A DNA stretch of 64,000 nucleotides from HGW-17 sp964516435 (GTDB taxonomy: Bacteria; Myxococcota_A; Polyangia; HGW-17). Below, piece by piece: positions 18,722 through 27,746 of the stretch (the stretch's first letter is position 1; the number at the start of each line of letters is the position of its first letter). The stretch is taken from NCBI GenBank assembly GCA_964516435.1, contig CAZEZP010000001.1:1-64000 (forward strand), written 5' to 3'. A program made the position numbers and the translations under genes. The notes below the pieces were generated by a model. That model saw only the letters and a list, made by a program, of their open reading frames with translations. It had not been told where the DNA came from and made no database searches.

Positions 18722-20212
18722 TCAGGATGGGGACACGGACAATTTGCTCCGCATTTCGTCGATTTGCGCATAGGCATTGCGCAGGGTGGAAGAATTGCCG
18801 ATGAGCGGGCGGGCTTCCATCACCAGATCATGCAGTCTCGCCTGGTGCAGGCGGACGTCGTGCTCGATTCCCTGGATTTCCTGGATCCATCGGGAGAGTT
18901 GGCTTTCCAGATCCCGCTCGGAACGCTCCTGTTCGGAAATCACGTCGCTCAAGCGCCGCTCCAGTTCGAGGATTTGGAATTTCACGTCTTCGTAGGAAGG
19001 ATCCTGCGCTTCCTGCCGTGCCTTGACCTCCATCGTCAGGGAGATGATGGCATGGCGCAGCCGGGCGGCCCGTTCGCGGCCCGAACTCTCGATGGCTTCC
19101 AGTTGGGCCTGCAGCATCTGCTTGTGGTTTCTCGCTTCCAGCAGGCGCTCTTCCAGTTCCAGGATGGCCGCCAGTTCCTGCGTGATCTGTGGGGAACCCA
19201 GATTGCGATCCCTCAGGTGCTCGGCCAGTTCCAGCACGCATTCGGCCAGATTGCGTTCCAGCAGGACGCGCTCATCCACGACGGAATCCATGCGCGCTGG
19301 CGGACTCCGGCGAGGCGGCGAGGAAACGGGGGGGGCTGCGGGGGCCGCCGCCGGGTGCAGAACCGATTGATACACGGCCACCAACTCGGAGGCGCGCGCA
19401 TAGCGCTGGGCGGGATCCTTGGCCATGCAGCGGAGCACGAGCGCATCGAGTTCCGGAGGCACACCGGGCTTTTCCTCGGATGGCCGCGGTGGCGCCTGCT
19501 TCTTGTGCGCCATGAGCACCTGCAGCATGTGTCCGGAAAAAGGCGGGCGGCCTACCAGAAGTTCATAGGTGAGCACGCCCATGGCGTAGATGTCCACCCG
19601 GTGGTCCAGCGAGCCGCCCGTTATCTGTTCCGGCGCCATGGTTTCCGGCGTGCCGAAGATCTGCCCCTGATTGGTGATGCTTTGCATGTCCAGGGCGTCG
19701 GAAACCAGTTTGGCGAGGCCGAAATCCAGAATCTTCGGGATTTCCCGACCGCGCGACTGGGTGATGATGATGTTTTCGCTCTTGAGATCCCGATGGATGA
19801 CCCCCTGCTCATGCGCATAATCCAGAGCGTCGGCGATCTGCATCAGGATGGCGCAGGCCCTGGGGACGCTCAGGGGACCTTCCGTGTTGAGGATTTCCCG
19901 CAGACTCTTGCCCGCGATGAATTCCATCACGATGTAGAAGCGCTTGTCCGGGAGTTGATCGAAATCAGAAATGAACACGACATTGGGGTGTTCCAGGCGG
20001 CTGGCGGCACGGGCTTCCCGCTTGAAGCGCTGCACCACCACGGGGTCGCTTCGCATGTCGGAGCGCAGAATCTTGACCGCGAAGTCCCGCTCCAGGATTT
20101 CATGGCGGGCTCGATAGACCGTTCCCATGCCACCCCGGCCGATTTCCTGGACGAGAGTCATTCGGTCGCCGAGGCGCGTTCCAATCAAGGGATCGTTTCG
20201 TGAATTCGACAT
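18722..20212 (-). CDS. Eukaryote-like Ser/Thr protein kinase with coiled-coil tail
   Basis: 496 residues from the ATG at 20212. The kinase domain covers residues 15-275: glycine loop GRGGMGTVY (25-33), VAIK-type Lys47 in DFAVKIL, catalytic HRDLKSEN (His140, Asp142), DFG at 163-165 and the APE-like MAPEQITGG. This is the PknB-like Hanks kinase pattern. Instead of a transmembrane helix and sensor, the C-terminal 200 residues are Pro-rich and then a long coiled coil (heptads from about 310 to 480), so it should be cytosolic and perhaps oligomeric. Targets are unknown. Two small lipoprotein genes follow closely. Confidence 0.9.
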   Translation of the reverse strand: MSNSRNDPLIGTRLGDRMTLVQEIGRGGMGTVYRARHEILERDFAVKILRSDMRSDPVVVQRFKREARAASRLEHPNVVFISDFDQLPDKRFYIVMEFIAGKSLREILNTEGPLSVPRACAILMQIADALDYAHEQGVIHRDLKSENIIITQSRGREIPKILDFGLAKLVSDALDMQSITNQGQIFGTPETMAPEQITGGSLDHRVDIYAMGVLTYELLVGRPPFSGHMLQVLMAHKKQAPPRPSEEKPGVPPELDALVLRCMAKDPAQRYARASELVAVYQSVLHPAAAPAAPPVSSPPRRSPPARMDSVVDERVLLERNLAECVLELAEHLRDRNLGSPQITQELAAILELEERLLEARNHKQMLQAQLEAIESSGRERAARLRHAIISLTMEVKARQEAQDPSYEDVKFQILELERRLSDVISEQERSERDLESQLSRWIQEIQGIEHDVRLHQARLHDLVMEARPLIGNSSTLRNAYAQIDEMRSKLSVSPS

Positions 20213-20407
20213 GTACAGCGTCACCCAGAGCCAATGCGCACTTACCTTACTTGATGCGCCCGGCCAGCGCAAGGAAGAGTTTTGTCGGCAGCCGTCCCGT
20301 GAGCGTTATCCTTCCGGTGCGAAGAAAAATGGTCTTCATGAAAGAAAAAATCAGGAAACCCGGAAAACTTGAAAAGAGGGAAATCATGCCATACAGTCAA
20401 TGTTCGC

Positions 20408-21280
20408 ATGAACCGTTATGTGCTGCCGCCCAAAACGTTGCCTCCCCTGCCGCCAGAGGCATCGCCTCCAGAGGACGTTCGCTACATCGTGGTGGATACC
20501 GAAACCACCGGACGATGGCGGGCTTCCCGGATGGTGGAACTGGCCTGGGTGGAGATTCGCGGCGGCCGGATCGTTGCCCGGGGCTCCTCTCTCGTGAATC
20601 CGCGCTGCCTGATCCCGGAGGAAGCGCAGCGCATCCACGGCATCGACAACGGCATGGTCAGGAATGCGCCAACGGCAGAGCGAATCCTGCCGGATCTGTT
20701 CGCCGCCTGGGAAGGCGCAGTGCTGGTGGCCCACAACGCTTCTTACGATGAAAGCATCCTGTCCGTGGAGGCTGCGCGACACAACATGTGGATTCCCCGG
20801 CTTCCGATTCTCGATACGCTCACGCTGTCCCGGCTGCTTTTGACCGTCCAGGAACACTCGCTCGGCGCGCTCTGCCACGAACTGGGCATCGTGAATGCGC
20901 GCGAACACCGTGCGCTCTCCGATGCACAAGCCACGGCGGAACTGTTCCTGAAATTGATGAAAATCTGGACGGAAGGCGGCGGCAGTACGTTTGGCGCCTT
21001 CAATCGGGCCGCGGGAATCATGCGTCTGGGCCATTCGGCCCGCCCCCTGCAGAATCTCCCGGAACGAATGCGCCTGCTGCCGGCCGCCCTGCTGTCGCAT
21101 TCGGACGTACGCATGCAATACCGCAAGGACGGACGCACCTTCGTGCTGGAAGGTACACTGGAATGCGGATTCCATCACGACGGTCACGATTATGTGGAGT
21201 TGTGGGACCGGCGCCGGCGGGGTGTGCTTCTCTCACTGCGGCTGGATCACGTCGGGGACTGGGGGCCGCTGGCCGACTAG
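20408..21280 (+). CDS. DEDDh 3'-5' exonuclease (DnaQ-like)
   Basis: About 290 residues from the ATG at 20408; a TTG at 20369 in frame is an alternative. The exonuclease fold is complete: Exo I VVDTETTG near residue 28, Exo II HNASYDESIL near 113 and Exo III HRALSDAQATAELF near 170, giving the four acidic residues and His of the DEDDh class. The C-terminal 85 residues (after WTEGGG) are not recognised. It could proofread, or degrade nucleic acid in repair. Its 3' end overlaps the end of the histidine kinase gene on the other strand by 48 bp. Confidence 0.85.
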   Translation: MNRYVLPPKTLPPLPPEASPPEDVRYIVVDTETTGRWRASRMVELAWVEIRGGRIVARGSSLVNPRCLIPEEAQRIHGIDNGMVRNAPTAERILPDLFAAWEGAVLVAHNASYDESILSVEAARHNMWIPRLPILDTLTLSRLLLTVQEHSLGALCHELGIVNAREHRALSDAQATAELFLKLMKIWTEGGGSTFGAFNRAAGIMRLGHSARPLQNLPERMRLLPAALLSHSDVRMQYRKDGRTFVLEGTLECGFHHDGHDYVELWDRRRRGVLLSLRLDHVGDWGPLAD

Positions 21281-24200
21281 TTCTCCGATGGCCCGCACCA
21301 GTTGTTCGCCCGAGAAGGGCTTGGCCAGAAATTCCTGCCCGCTTTCCAGCATTCCCTGGTCCACGAGGGCGTTGTAAGAGTATCCAGAAACGAACAGAAT
21401 CCGGAGGTTCGGGAAGTGTTTTCGCGCCATTTCCGCCAAGGCTTTGGCCGGCAGATCGGGCAGCGCCACGTCGCAGACCATGACGTGCAGGCTGCGGATT
21501 TCACTGGAAGTCAGCAACTGCAGCGCCTCGCGCGCACTGCCAGCGGTATGCACCACGAACCCATGGCGTTCCAGGATACGCTGGGCGATGCGCAGATTCG
21601 CCTCCTCATCATCCACGTACAGCACGCACACGTTCTCGTTTTCGGGCAACTGGACGGATGGCGCGGGGCTCTTCTCCGGAAAGGAATCGCCATGCATGCG
21701 GACGGAATACGCCTTCGGCAGGTGCACCAGAAACACAGAGCCCTTGCCCGGATGGCTCTGCACATCCACGAATCCTCCATTTTGCATGACGATCGCATGC
21801 AGGAGCGCCAAACCGAGCCCGGCGTGTTCCTCGGGTTTCTTCGTGGTGAAGAAGGGCTCGAACAGGCGCGCCTGGATTTCCTCGTCCATTCCCGGACCGC
21901 TGTCGGATACGGAAAACACCACGAATTCCCCCATGTGGTCCGTGCCGGGAGCCGCCCGTACCACATTGAACGTCTTCACCGTAACGGTTCCTTCCCCCGT
22001 GATGGCCTCGCAGGCGTTCTTCACCAGAATGGACAGAGCCTGCGAGAGTTGTTCCGGATCCATCCGCACGAGCCAGAGCGTTTCGGCAGGCTCCCACCGG
22101 GAAACGATCCGCTTGGAAAAAGGCGCGAAAAGTGCCGGGAGTTCCATTTTGATCTTGCGGTTGATATCCAGAAGCACCGGCGTGCCGTCCTGCCGCTTGG
22201 AGAACTGCAAAAGCCGGCGCACCAGGTCGGCGGCGCGCCCCGTGGCCGCCTGGATTTCGAGAACATCGCGCCGATTGGGGTCGTCTAGCGGCATCTGCTG
22301 CAGGAGCATGTCGGCCGCTCCCAGGATGACTCCCAGCATGTTGTTGAAATCGTGGGCGACACCATTGGCCAGGCGGGCGACGCTTTCGATTTTTCTGGAT
22401 TTTTCCAACTGCGCTTGCAACTGCTGGTTTTCCAGTTGCGCCTGGATTTGCTGGGTGAGGTTGCGAATGAACAGCAGCACGCCGGCTTCCCGGTCCACCG
22501 TGATTCGAACGAAATGAATCTCACAGGGCACATTCCGCCCCGCGATGGACAGTTGCATTTCCGCGAACGTTTCCTGTTCGCCGACGCTGTCCAGAATCCT
22601 GTCGAGGCGGTCCTGGAAATTTTCCACCACGAATCCCGAGAATGCCGTTCCCAGGATGTCACGGCCATCCTCGCTTTCCAGCAGCCGCAGCGCAGCGAGA
22701 TTCGCATATTGGATCCTGCGGTTCGTCAGCACCAGGATGGCAATGGGGGATTTTTCCACGAGTTGATGAAACTTCTGCTCGCTGGATTTCCACCCCAGGC
22801 TTTGCCGCTCCAACTCCCGCTTCAATCGCCGCTGCCACGACAGGATCAAGCCGACGAGCAGGGACAGCACGAGCGTCAGGGCAGAACCGGAATAGACCAC
22901 GAACCTGGCGGTCTTCAGGGGATAGTTGCGTCGGAACTGCGGTCCCTCGAAACACACGAACAAATAGGTCTTGCCAAACGCGAAGACGGGCAGTGGAAGC
23001 AGTTTTCGAATTTCATCGGCTTCGGCAGGATTGGGATTCGGTACATCCCGGGATGAGGCCACGAGCCGCATGGAATGGTCGCGGCGAACCTCATAAAGGT
23101 CCTGCAGGAAAACGGCTTCCTCCGGTTCCATCCGACCTGTCGGAGAAATCCGTTCCTGCCCGTTGCGGAGCAGTTGTTCCTGGCGCAGGAAAAGAACTGC
23201 GAACTGTCTGCGTTCCATCGAATCGCGAGGTGGAATCGGCCGCACCAGCGCCACCACGTTCACATCCTGCCCCTTTTCCCCGGGGAGGGAGAATCCGTCC
23301 GAAAACGCGGAACTCCTTTCCTGCAGGTATTGCATGGCGTCCTCGATGTCCGGACTGTCACCCAGGTCGTATCCCAGAAGCACATGGCGCGCGATGGCCG
23401 GCTCGACCATGTACACGGGATGCAGGAGCGGCCGCCTTGCCGTGCTGGCGGCCGGATAGACCCGATAATCCGGACTCTCATGGAGTCTTTGCATTTCCCG
23501 TTCGAACTCCGGAATCCTGGCACTGTCGACACTGGCCGCGTACATTACAGCGTAGACATGGGGACGCGTCACCAGATACTGGGTGAACGAAGCGAACTCG
23601 GACGGCAGAACCTCTTTCGAGCTCTGATGGAACCGCGACAGGGCGCGCAATTCATTCTGCTCGATGCCCAGCAGCATTTTCTGAAAAGCGAATGCCCGTT
23701 GCATCGCCTGTTCACGAAAGGCGTTCCGGCGCGTTTCCAGTTCATCCTGATGAGCCGTTTCAGCTGCGTACGCCGTAAAAACAATGCCCAAAGCAAAAAC
23801 GAGAAAAGCATGGGCATGACGCACCACCAGAAGCGGATGCCTGGCGGCTTTTTCGGATGGGATATGCAGCAGGCGCTGCGTCAGGGCGATGAACAGGAGG
23901 CACAAGAATCCGAACGCCAGGGGAACCATGCGAGCCCTGGCCAGTTCGTGCCGCCAGTTGGGCGCTTCGATGTCCATGCCCACGACGAGCCGAACCCGCC
24001 CGGTTTCCGGATGAATGATGGGAACGAACGCCGAAACGAACGTGCCGTATTCATCGCTGTAGGGGCCCGTGGCGAGCGGTTTGCCGGACAGGAAGGCCAG
24101 GTACAGGGAAAATGGCGGCTGGACGTAGGCCGTGCCTGGAGGACTGGACAGAGGGTCTCCGGGCGGCAGGCTCTCGGGACCAAACAAGAAGCGTTCGTTT

Positions 24201-24898
24201 TTCCGGGCGATGGTGTAAATGGACTTGTACCCGGAAATATGCGCGAAATCGGCCATCTGCCGGCTCAAACGCTCATAGATGGGATTGCTGGCGTCCTCGG
24301 CGGTGAACCGCAGTTTGTCCAGGTCGTTGAAGGAAATCGCGTTGGCCACCGCGCGAGCGTGCTGCAGCAGGTCTTCCCGCATTTCCCGATCCCGGGAATT
24401 TTGACGTGCCACGGCGAACAGGGAGATGGCGCTGACGACCACCATTCCCATGCAAATGGGAAACAGCCATTTGCGCCGGAGATCGGTTTGAAACGCCCGT
24501 TCGCGGAACCGCACGAGAACGCGCACGAACAAGAGCCCGAACAGGCCAAAAACGGGAAAAATCGCGACACCGATCCAGGGGATCGCTGCACAGCCCCATG
24601 CAATCATGAAACCGAGTGCCGCATCGGGAAAACAGGATGGGGTTCGCGATTTTTTTCGTGCTGAGACCAGGAAGGCAACTGCCAGCGCCGCCAGGACGGC
24701 AGCCGCCGCCATGGAAGGCCATTTGGAAACCCAGAGTTCCTGGATGCGCAGGATCTCCAGCAGGGCAAGCAGGAGCATGAAAAATGCCTTGGCTCGCTGA
24801 AGAATGGCGGTAGCCTTTGAACAATGTGCATCCGTTTCGGAAAAGAACAGGAAAAGGGCGCCGCTGCAGGCAGCCAGAATGAAACAGAAGACATCCAT
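21233..24898 (-). CDS. Hybrid sensor histidine kinase with two extracytoplasmic sensor regions
   Basis: 1221 residues. Hydrophobic helices fill 1-165; a first periplasmic segment (about 168-322) resembles a Cache sensor; helices near 325-343 and 360-378 lead into a CHASE-like segment (380-665); a last helix is at 668-688. A PAS domain (about 705-820) and a coiled coil precede the kinase: H box GVAHDFNNML with His849, N box Asn961, DSGPGM at 999, GLGLAL at 1027. The C-terminal receiver (1090-1210) has acid pocket DDE near 1097, phosphoacceptor Asp1143 and Lys1193. Signals and partners are unknown. The ATG at 24898 lies 82 bp after the TPR lipoprotein. Confidence 0.9.
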   Translation of the reverse strand: MDVFCFILAACSGALFLFFSETDAHCSKATAILQRAKAFFMLLLALLEILRIQELWVSKWPSMAAAAVLAALAVAFLVSARKKSRTPSCFPDAALGFMIAWGCAAIPWIGVAIFPVFGLFGLLFVRVLVRFRERAFQTDLRRKWLFPICMGMVVVSAISLFAVARQNSRDREMREDLLQHARAVANAISFNDLDKLRFTAEDASNPIYERLSRQMADFAHISGYKSIYTIARKNERFLFGPESLPPGDPLSSPPGTAYVQPPFSLYLAFLSGKPLATGPYSDEYGTFVSAFVPIIHPETGRVRLVVGMDIEAPNWRHELARARMVPLAFGFLCLLFIALTQRLLHIPSEKAARHPLLVVRHAHAFLVFALGIVFTAYAAETAHQDELETRRNAFREQAMQRAFAFQKMLLGIEQNELRALSRFHQSSKEVLPSEFASFTQYLVTRPHVYAVMYAASVDSARIPEFEREMQRLHESPDYRVYPAASTARRPLLHPVYMVEPAIARHVLLGYDLGDSPDIEDAMQYLQERSSAFSDGFSLPGEKGQDVNVVALVRPIPPRDSMERRQFAVLFLRQEQLLRNGQERISPTGRMEPEEAVFLQDLYEVRRDHSMRLVASSRDVPNPNPAEADEIRKLLPLPVFAFGKTYLFVCFEGPQFRRNYPLKTARFVVYSGSALTLVLSLLVGLILSWQRRLKRELERQSLGWKSSEQKFHQLVEKSPIAILVLTNRRIQYANLAALRLLESEDGRDILGTAFSGFVVENFQDRLDRILDSVGEQETFAEMQLSIAGRNVPCEIHFVRITVDREAGVLLFIRNLTQQIQAQLENQQLQAQLEKSRKIESVARLANGVAHDFNNMLGVILGAADMLLQQMPLDDPNRRDVLEIQAATGRAADLVRRLLQFSKRQDGTPVLLDINRKIKMELPALFAPFSKRIVSRWEPAETLWLVRMDPEQLSQALSILVKNACEAITGEGTVTVKTFNVVRAAPGTDHMGEFVVFSVSDSGPGMDEEIQARLFEPFFTTKKPEEHAGLGLALLHAIVMQNGGFVDVQSHPGKGSVFLVHLPKAYSVRMHGDSFPEKSPAPSVQLPENENVCVLYVDDEEANLRIAQRILERHGFVVHTAGSAREALQLLTSSEIRSLHVMVCDVALPDLPAKALAEMARKHFPNLRILFVSGYSYNALVDQGMLESGQEFLAKPFSGEQLVRAIGELVGQRPPVPDVIQPQ

Positions 24899-24980
24899 GC
24901 GGATACACCACCGAAAAAAATGGACGAATCATGCATTTTCTTCGGTAACGACACTATGCCATGAAAAAGGTTTTCATCAA

Positions 24981-25571
24981 TCAAAAAAAACGGCGGCCGA
25001 GGTACCGTGCCTCCACCTGCCGCGCTTTTTGATGTTCGCCGGCGGCATGCAGGCTTGCCATCCATGCCCGCACGGCATGGGGGGGATGCCCGGTTCGCGC
25101 GCAGTACCAGCCCAGATGGACCGCCGCCCGCCGGTAATCGCGCTTTTTCAGGTACGCAAGCGCCAGATTCCATCGCGCCGCATCGTTTCCGGGGTCGTGA
25201 TACAGTGCGGTGGCCAGTCGCTTCAAGGCAGCATCCAGTTTGCCTTCTGCCAGCAGCAAGGCTCCCCAGTTGGCGTGAGCCTCGGGAAAATCAGGCCGCA
25301 CGCGGACGGCTTCCTCGAAAAACCAGGCCGCCTTGCGCAATTCTCCTTCCAGGTAATACAGAACCCCGAGCGCGGAAAGCGCGCGAACTTCCCGTGGGTC
25401 GTGCTGCAGCGCCAGTTCCAGGTGGCGGCGCGCCAGTTCGGGTTCCTGATCGCGCATGGCCAGTTCCGCCAAGTGCACATGCCTGAGCGCATGCGGATTG
25501 GCGCCAACGGCCGCGCAGCCCGCAAGCCAGACCAGAAAACACCTTTTCACATGAAAGAAGAACCGAAACAT
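24981..25571 (-). CDS. TPR-repeat lipoprotein
   Basis: 196 residues: a signal peptide with lipobox LAGC (Cys19), then about four tetratricopeptide repeats (LAMRDQEPELARRHLELALQ, YYLEGELRKAAWFFEEAVRV, LLLAEGKLDAALKRLATALY, YLKKRDYRRAAVHLGWY). It resembles the PilF/PilW type of outer-membrane TPR lipoprotein that helps assemble other envelope proteins, but nothing here proves a pilus link. It lies between the pseudouridine synthase and the hybrid kinase, all leftward. Function inferred from fold only. Confidence 0.75.
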   Translation of the reverse strand: MFRFFFHVKRCFLVWLAGCAAVGANPHALRHVHLAELAMRDQEPELARRHLELALQHDPREVRALSALGVLYYLEGELRKAAWFFEEAVRVRPDFPEAHANWGALLLAEGKLDAALKRLATALYHDPGNDAARWNLALAYLKKRDYRRAAVHLGWYCARTGHPPHAVRAWMASLHAAGEHQKARQVEARYLGRRFF

Positions 25572-25664
25572 CGCTCACCCCTGCTTCTTGTGCATTGTCG
25601 GGGCGCAGCAGATTTCGTTGCTGAAAAAATGGTGCATCTGCGGACGGGAAATCCGGCGGCGGCT

Positions 25665-26612
25665 TCAGGCAGGAAATGGCCGCACATCCCCCAGGCATTG
25701 CAGGAAACCCAGCCGTTCGGCCAACGCCAGCCAGTGCAAGGGAAGGTTCCGGCTGGCGACGACCTGCCAATCGTCCGAATCGGGATCGGCGAACGCCAAC
25801 CGGCAGGCCCACAGGAAATGCTCGTTTTCCGGCCATCCGTCGGGCTTTCCGTACAGGGTGTCATTGAACAGGGGGAACCCGGCGTCGGCCAACTGGACGC
25901 GCACCTGGTGCCGCCGCCCGAACCGCGTGGCGACTTCCACGAGCGAAAAATGAGTTCCCGCCCAAAGCCGGACCACGCGGGAAATCGCCAACTGTCCCGA
26001 GTCGCCTTCGCCCCGTTCGTATCGAACGCGGGCCCCGCCGGTCGTGATGACGCGGCCGGAAAGCCATTGCACGCCTTCGGGAAAACAGCCATGCACCAGC
26101 GCCTTGTAGGTTTTTTCAACATGGTGCGAAGCGAAGCGCTGACGCAGGCGTTCCTGGGCCTGCAGAGTCCGCCCCGCCAGCAACAGCCCGCTCGTGCCGG
26201 TATCCAGGCGGTTCACGATGCCGGCCTCGCTGGCGGGATTTCCCGCGATGCCGAACCGGGCGAAAAGCGCGCCGGCCGCCGTGGGGGCATCCAGCGGCCG
26301 CAGGGGCAGCGTCGGCAAGCCAGGCGGCTTGTCCAGGACCACGGCTCCGGCACCGTCCCAGACGACCTGCACCCGCTCGGGCTCTGTCCAGGCGGGGGGC
26401 CACTCGTCCGCACGCGGGGGAATTTCCAGAAAAGCCAGTACGCTACCGGAACGCAGGCGCGCGCCTTTGGGCACGACGAATCCATCCACCCGGATTTTTC
26501 CTGCCTGCAGGAGATCCACCCACTGCGTGCGGGTGCGGCCCGGAAAAAAAGAAGCGCACGCCTTCTCGACGCGCCATCCATCCATTTTTTCCGGAACGAC
26601 GAAATCCATCAT
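25665..26612 (-). CDS. RluA-family pseudouridine synthase with S4 domain
   Basis: About 315 residues. An S4 RNA-binding domain (residues 5-65, FFPGRTRTQWVDLLQAGKIR) is followed by the RluA catalytic core. The catalytic motif reads NRLDTGTSGLLL; the Asp is present and the usual first His is Asn. FGRRHQVRVQLADAGFPLFND matches the C-terminal RluA motif. It isomerises uridine to pseudouridine in rRNA or tRNA; the target base is unknown. ATG at 26612 or 26609 is the start; there is no Shine-Dalgarno sequence, and a T7 tract ends 5 bases before it, so initiation may be leaderless or controlled by the upstream RNA. Confidence 0.85.
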   Translation of the reverse strand: MMDFVVPEKMDGWRVEKACASFFPGRTRTQWVDLLQAGKIRVDGFVVPKGARLRSGSVLAFLEIPPRADEWPPAWTEPERVQVVWDGAGAVVLDKPPGLPTLPLRPLDAPTAAGALFARFGIAGNPASEAGIVNRLDTGTSGLLLAGRTLQAQERLRQRFASHHVEKTYKALVHGCFPEGVQWLSGRVITTGGARVRYERGEGDSGQLAISRVVRLWAGTHFSLVEVATRFGRRHQVRVQLADAGFPLFNDTLYGKPDGWPENEHFLWACRLAFADPDSDDWQVVASRNLPLHWLALAERLGFLQCLGDVRPFPA

Positions 26613-26616
26613 CTGC

Positions 26617-26831
26617 AAAAAAAGGCAACCCCGGCCCAGCCCTTCGACAAAATACCGCTTCAGAGGAGAGTGGAAACGGTGAAATGAAATGAGGCGGGAA
26701 AGGGCATACCGGGCCGGGGTAAGTTCGGGATGGGTCGACTCGCGACCCGAAAGACTGGAAAAAATCTCCTCTGAAGAAACAGCCTACGGTAGCCGCCCCC
26801 TGTTTCCAGAGGGCCTTTTCTCGCTCCCAAT
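26617..26831 (-). ncRNA. Candidate structured RNA between rsmI and the pseudouridine synthase
   Basis: No coding sequence is seen. The minus strand begins after a strong promoter (start near 26831) and ends in T7 (26623-26617). Complementary segments: 26812-26800 with 26782-26768 (13 bp with a 2-base bulge); 26776-26765 with 26669-26658 (12 bp, perfect); 26720-26711 with 26637-26628 (10 bp, perfect); and hairpin GGGTCG-CGAGT-CGACCC near 26730. The 12-bp and 10-bp pairings interleave (a pseudoknot if both form), and the 12-bp pairing competes with the first hairpin. AAAAGGC near the 5' end can pair with GCCTTTT at the 3' end. I could not match it to RNase P, tmRNA, SRP, 6S or 5S. It may be a free RNA or a leader of the next gene. 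Confidence 0.45.
26759..26812 (-). terminator. Hairpin plus T6 inside the candidate RNA
   Basis: On the minus strand CCTCTGGAAACAG pairs with CTGTTTC-TT-CAGAGG around a 17-base loop, followed by AGA and T6 (26764-26759). This is a good intrinsic terminator. It would end a transcript of about 73 bases from the promoter at 26838-26866, and would also stop read-through from rsmI. Confidence 0.6.
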
Positions 26832-26837
26832 GCTGAA

Positions 26838-26866
26838 CTTATAGCCAAGGATTTCCCGGCCGTCAA
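26838..26866 (-). promoter_or_regulatory. Strong promoter downstream of rsmI
   Basis: Minus strand: -35 TTGACG (26866-26861), 17-bp spacer, -10 TATAAG (26843-26838). The bases just upstream (about 26885-26867) are an A/T tract (AAATTTTCGAAAAAAAA) like an UP element. The promoter starts 19 bases after the rsmI stop codon and no coding frame follows for more than 200 bases. Confidence 0.7.
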
Positions 26867-26884
26867 GATTTTTTTTCGAAAATT

Positions 26885-27745
26885 TTATTCTCCCTGTAAT
26901 TTTTCTTTTTCTTTTTCGAATTTCAGAATGATTTCATAGAGTTGCGTCTTGGAAAGACCTAACCATGGAGCCAAAATTTCAGTTATGGAACGAACGGGAA
27001 TACCCATGCTTCGAAGGCGAGAAATCTCTTTTTCCACGCGGGAAATATCGATTGTTTCAGATCGGGGTGGCGCCGGTTCGATCACCAAGGTGATCTCCCC
27101 CCTGATTTCAATTTCACTGGAATTTTGATCCAACTCTCCGAGGGTCCCGGCCAGGATGGTTTCGAAATGCTTCGTCAACTCCCTGCAGAGGACACATTTC
27201 CTTTCATTTCCGAGAGTTACGGCCAGATCGCGAAGGGTCTGGATCAGCCGGTGCGGGCTTTCATAGAGCACCAGCATTTCAGTGATTTTGGAAAGTTCTT
27301 CCAGGCGCAGACTTCGCTCTTTGCCCTTCGCAGGCAAAAACCCCTCGAAATGGAAGCGTGAGGCCGGGAATCCCGATACGCTGATGGCGGCGGCCAATGC
27401 GCACGGGCCCGGAATGGGCACGATGCGGGCGCCGACGGCGCGGGCGGCAGCCACGGCGCGGTCTCCCGGGTCGGAAATGCAGGGTGTGCCTGCATCCGTC
27501 ACCAGCGCGATGGATTCCCCCTGCTCCAGCCGCCGCGCGATTTCCGCAGCCCGGCGGGCCTCGTTCCCATCGAAACTGGAAAGCATGGGCGTTTTCGGCA
27601 AACCGAGCGCCTGCAGGAGGCGGCCCGAGACGCGTGTATCCTCGGCCACGATCAGGTCGACCCCCGACAGCGTCTCCCGCATGCGGGGCGATGCATCCTG
27701 GAGGTTTCCCAGCGGTGTGGCGACGACGTACAGGATTCCCGGCAT
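26885..27745 (-). CDS. rsmI: 16S rRNA (cytidine-1402-2'-O)-methyltransferase RsmI
   Basis: 286 residues, full length. Family motifs: VVATPLGNLQDASPR at the N-terminus, AEDTRVSGRLL, the SAM-site motif VTDAGTPCISDPG and IPGPCALAAAISVSGF. The enzyme 2'-O-methylates C1402 in the decoding centre of 16S rRNA. The C-terminal 60 residues hold the helix-turn-helix-like end (LAPWLGLSKTQLYEIIL). The ATG at 27745 lies one base after the rpoH stop, so translation is probably coupled. It is the last gene of the leftward purH-fxsA-rpoH-rsmI operon. Confidence 0.92.
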   Translation of the reverse strand: MPGILYVVATPLGNLQDASPRMRETLSGVDLIVAEDTRVSGRLLQALGLPKTPMLSSFDGNEARRAAEIARRLEQGESIALVTDAGTPCISDPGDRAVAAARAVGARIVPIPGPCALAAAISVSGFPASRFHFEGFLPAKGKERSLRLEELSKITEMLVLYESPHRLIQTLRDLAVTLGNERKCVLCRELTKHFETILAGTLGELDQNSSEIEIRGEITLVIEPAPPRSETIDISRVEKEISRLRSMGIPVRSITEILAPWLGLSKTQLYEIILKFEKEKEKLQGE

Positions 27746-27746
27746 C

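Noticed and set aside
24960..24976. Terminator between the TPR lipoprotein and hybrid kinase genes
   Set aside because: ATGAAAA-AGG-TTTTCAT is a palindrome but is A/T-only with no following T tract, so termination is doubtful.
26700..26760. 5S rRNA fragment
   Set aside because: The minus strand contains CCCATCCCGAACT, like the conserved 5S loop, at about the right distance from a helix. The following loop C (AGAAGTGAAAC type) and helix partners are absent, so I treat it as part of the unassigned RNA.
26617..26831. RNase P RNA, tmRNA, SRP or 6S RNA
   Set aside because: rnpB often lies near rsmI, but the GAGGAAAGTCCGG and ACAGAA-CCGGCTTA blocks are missing and the region is too short. tmRNA ends, the SRP GGAAGCAGCC motif and the 6S central bubble are not seen.
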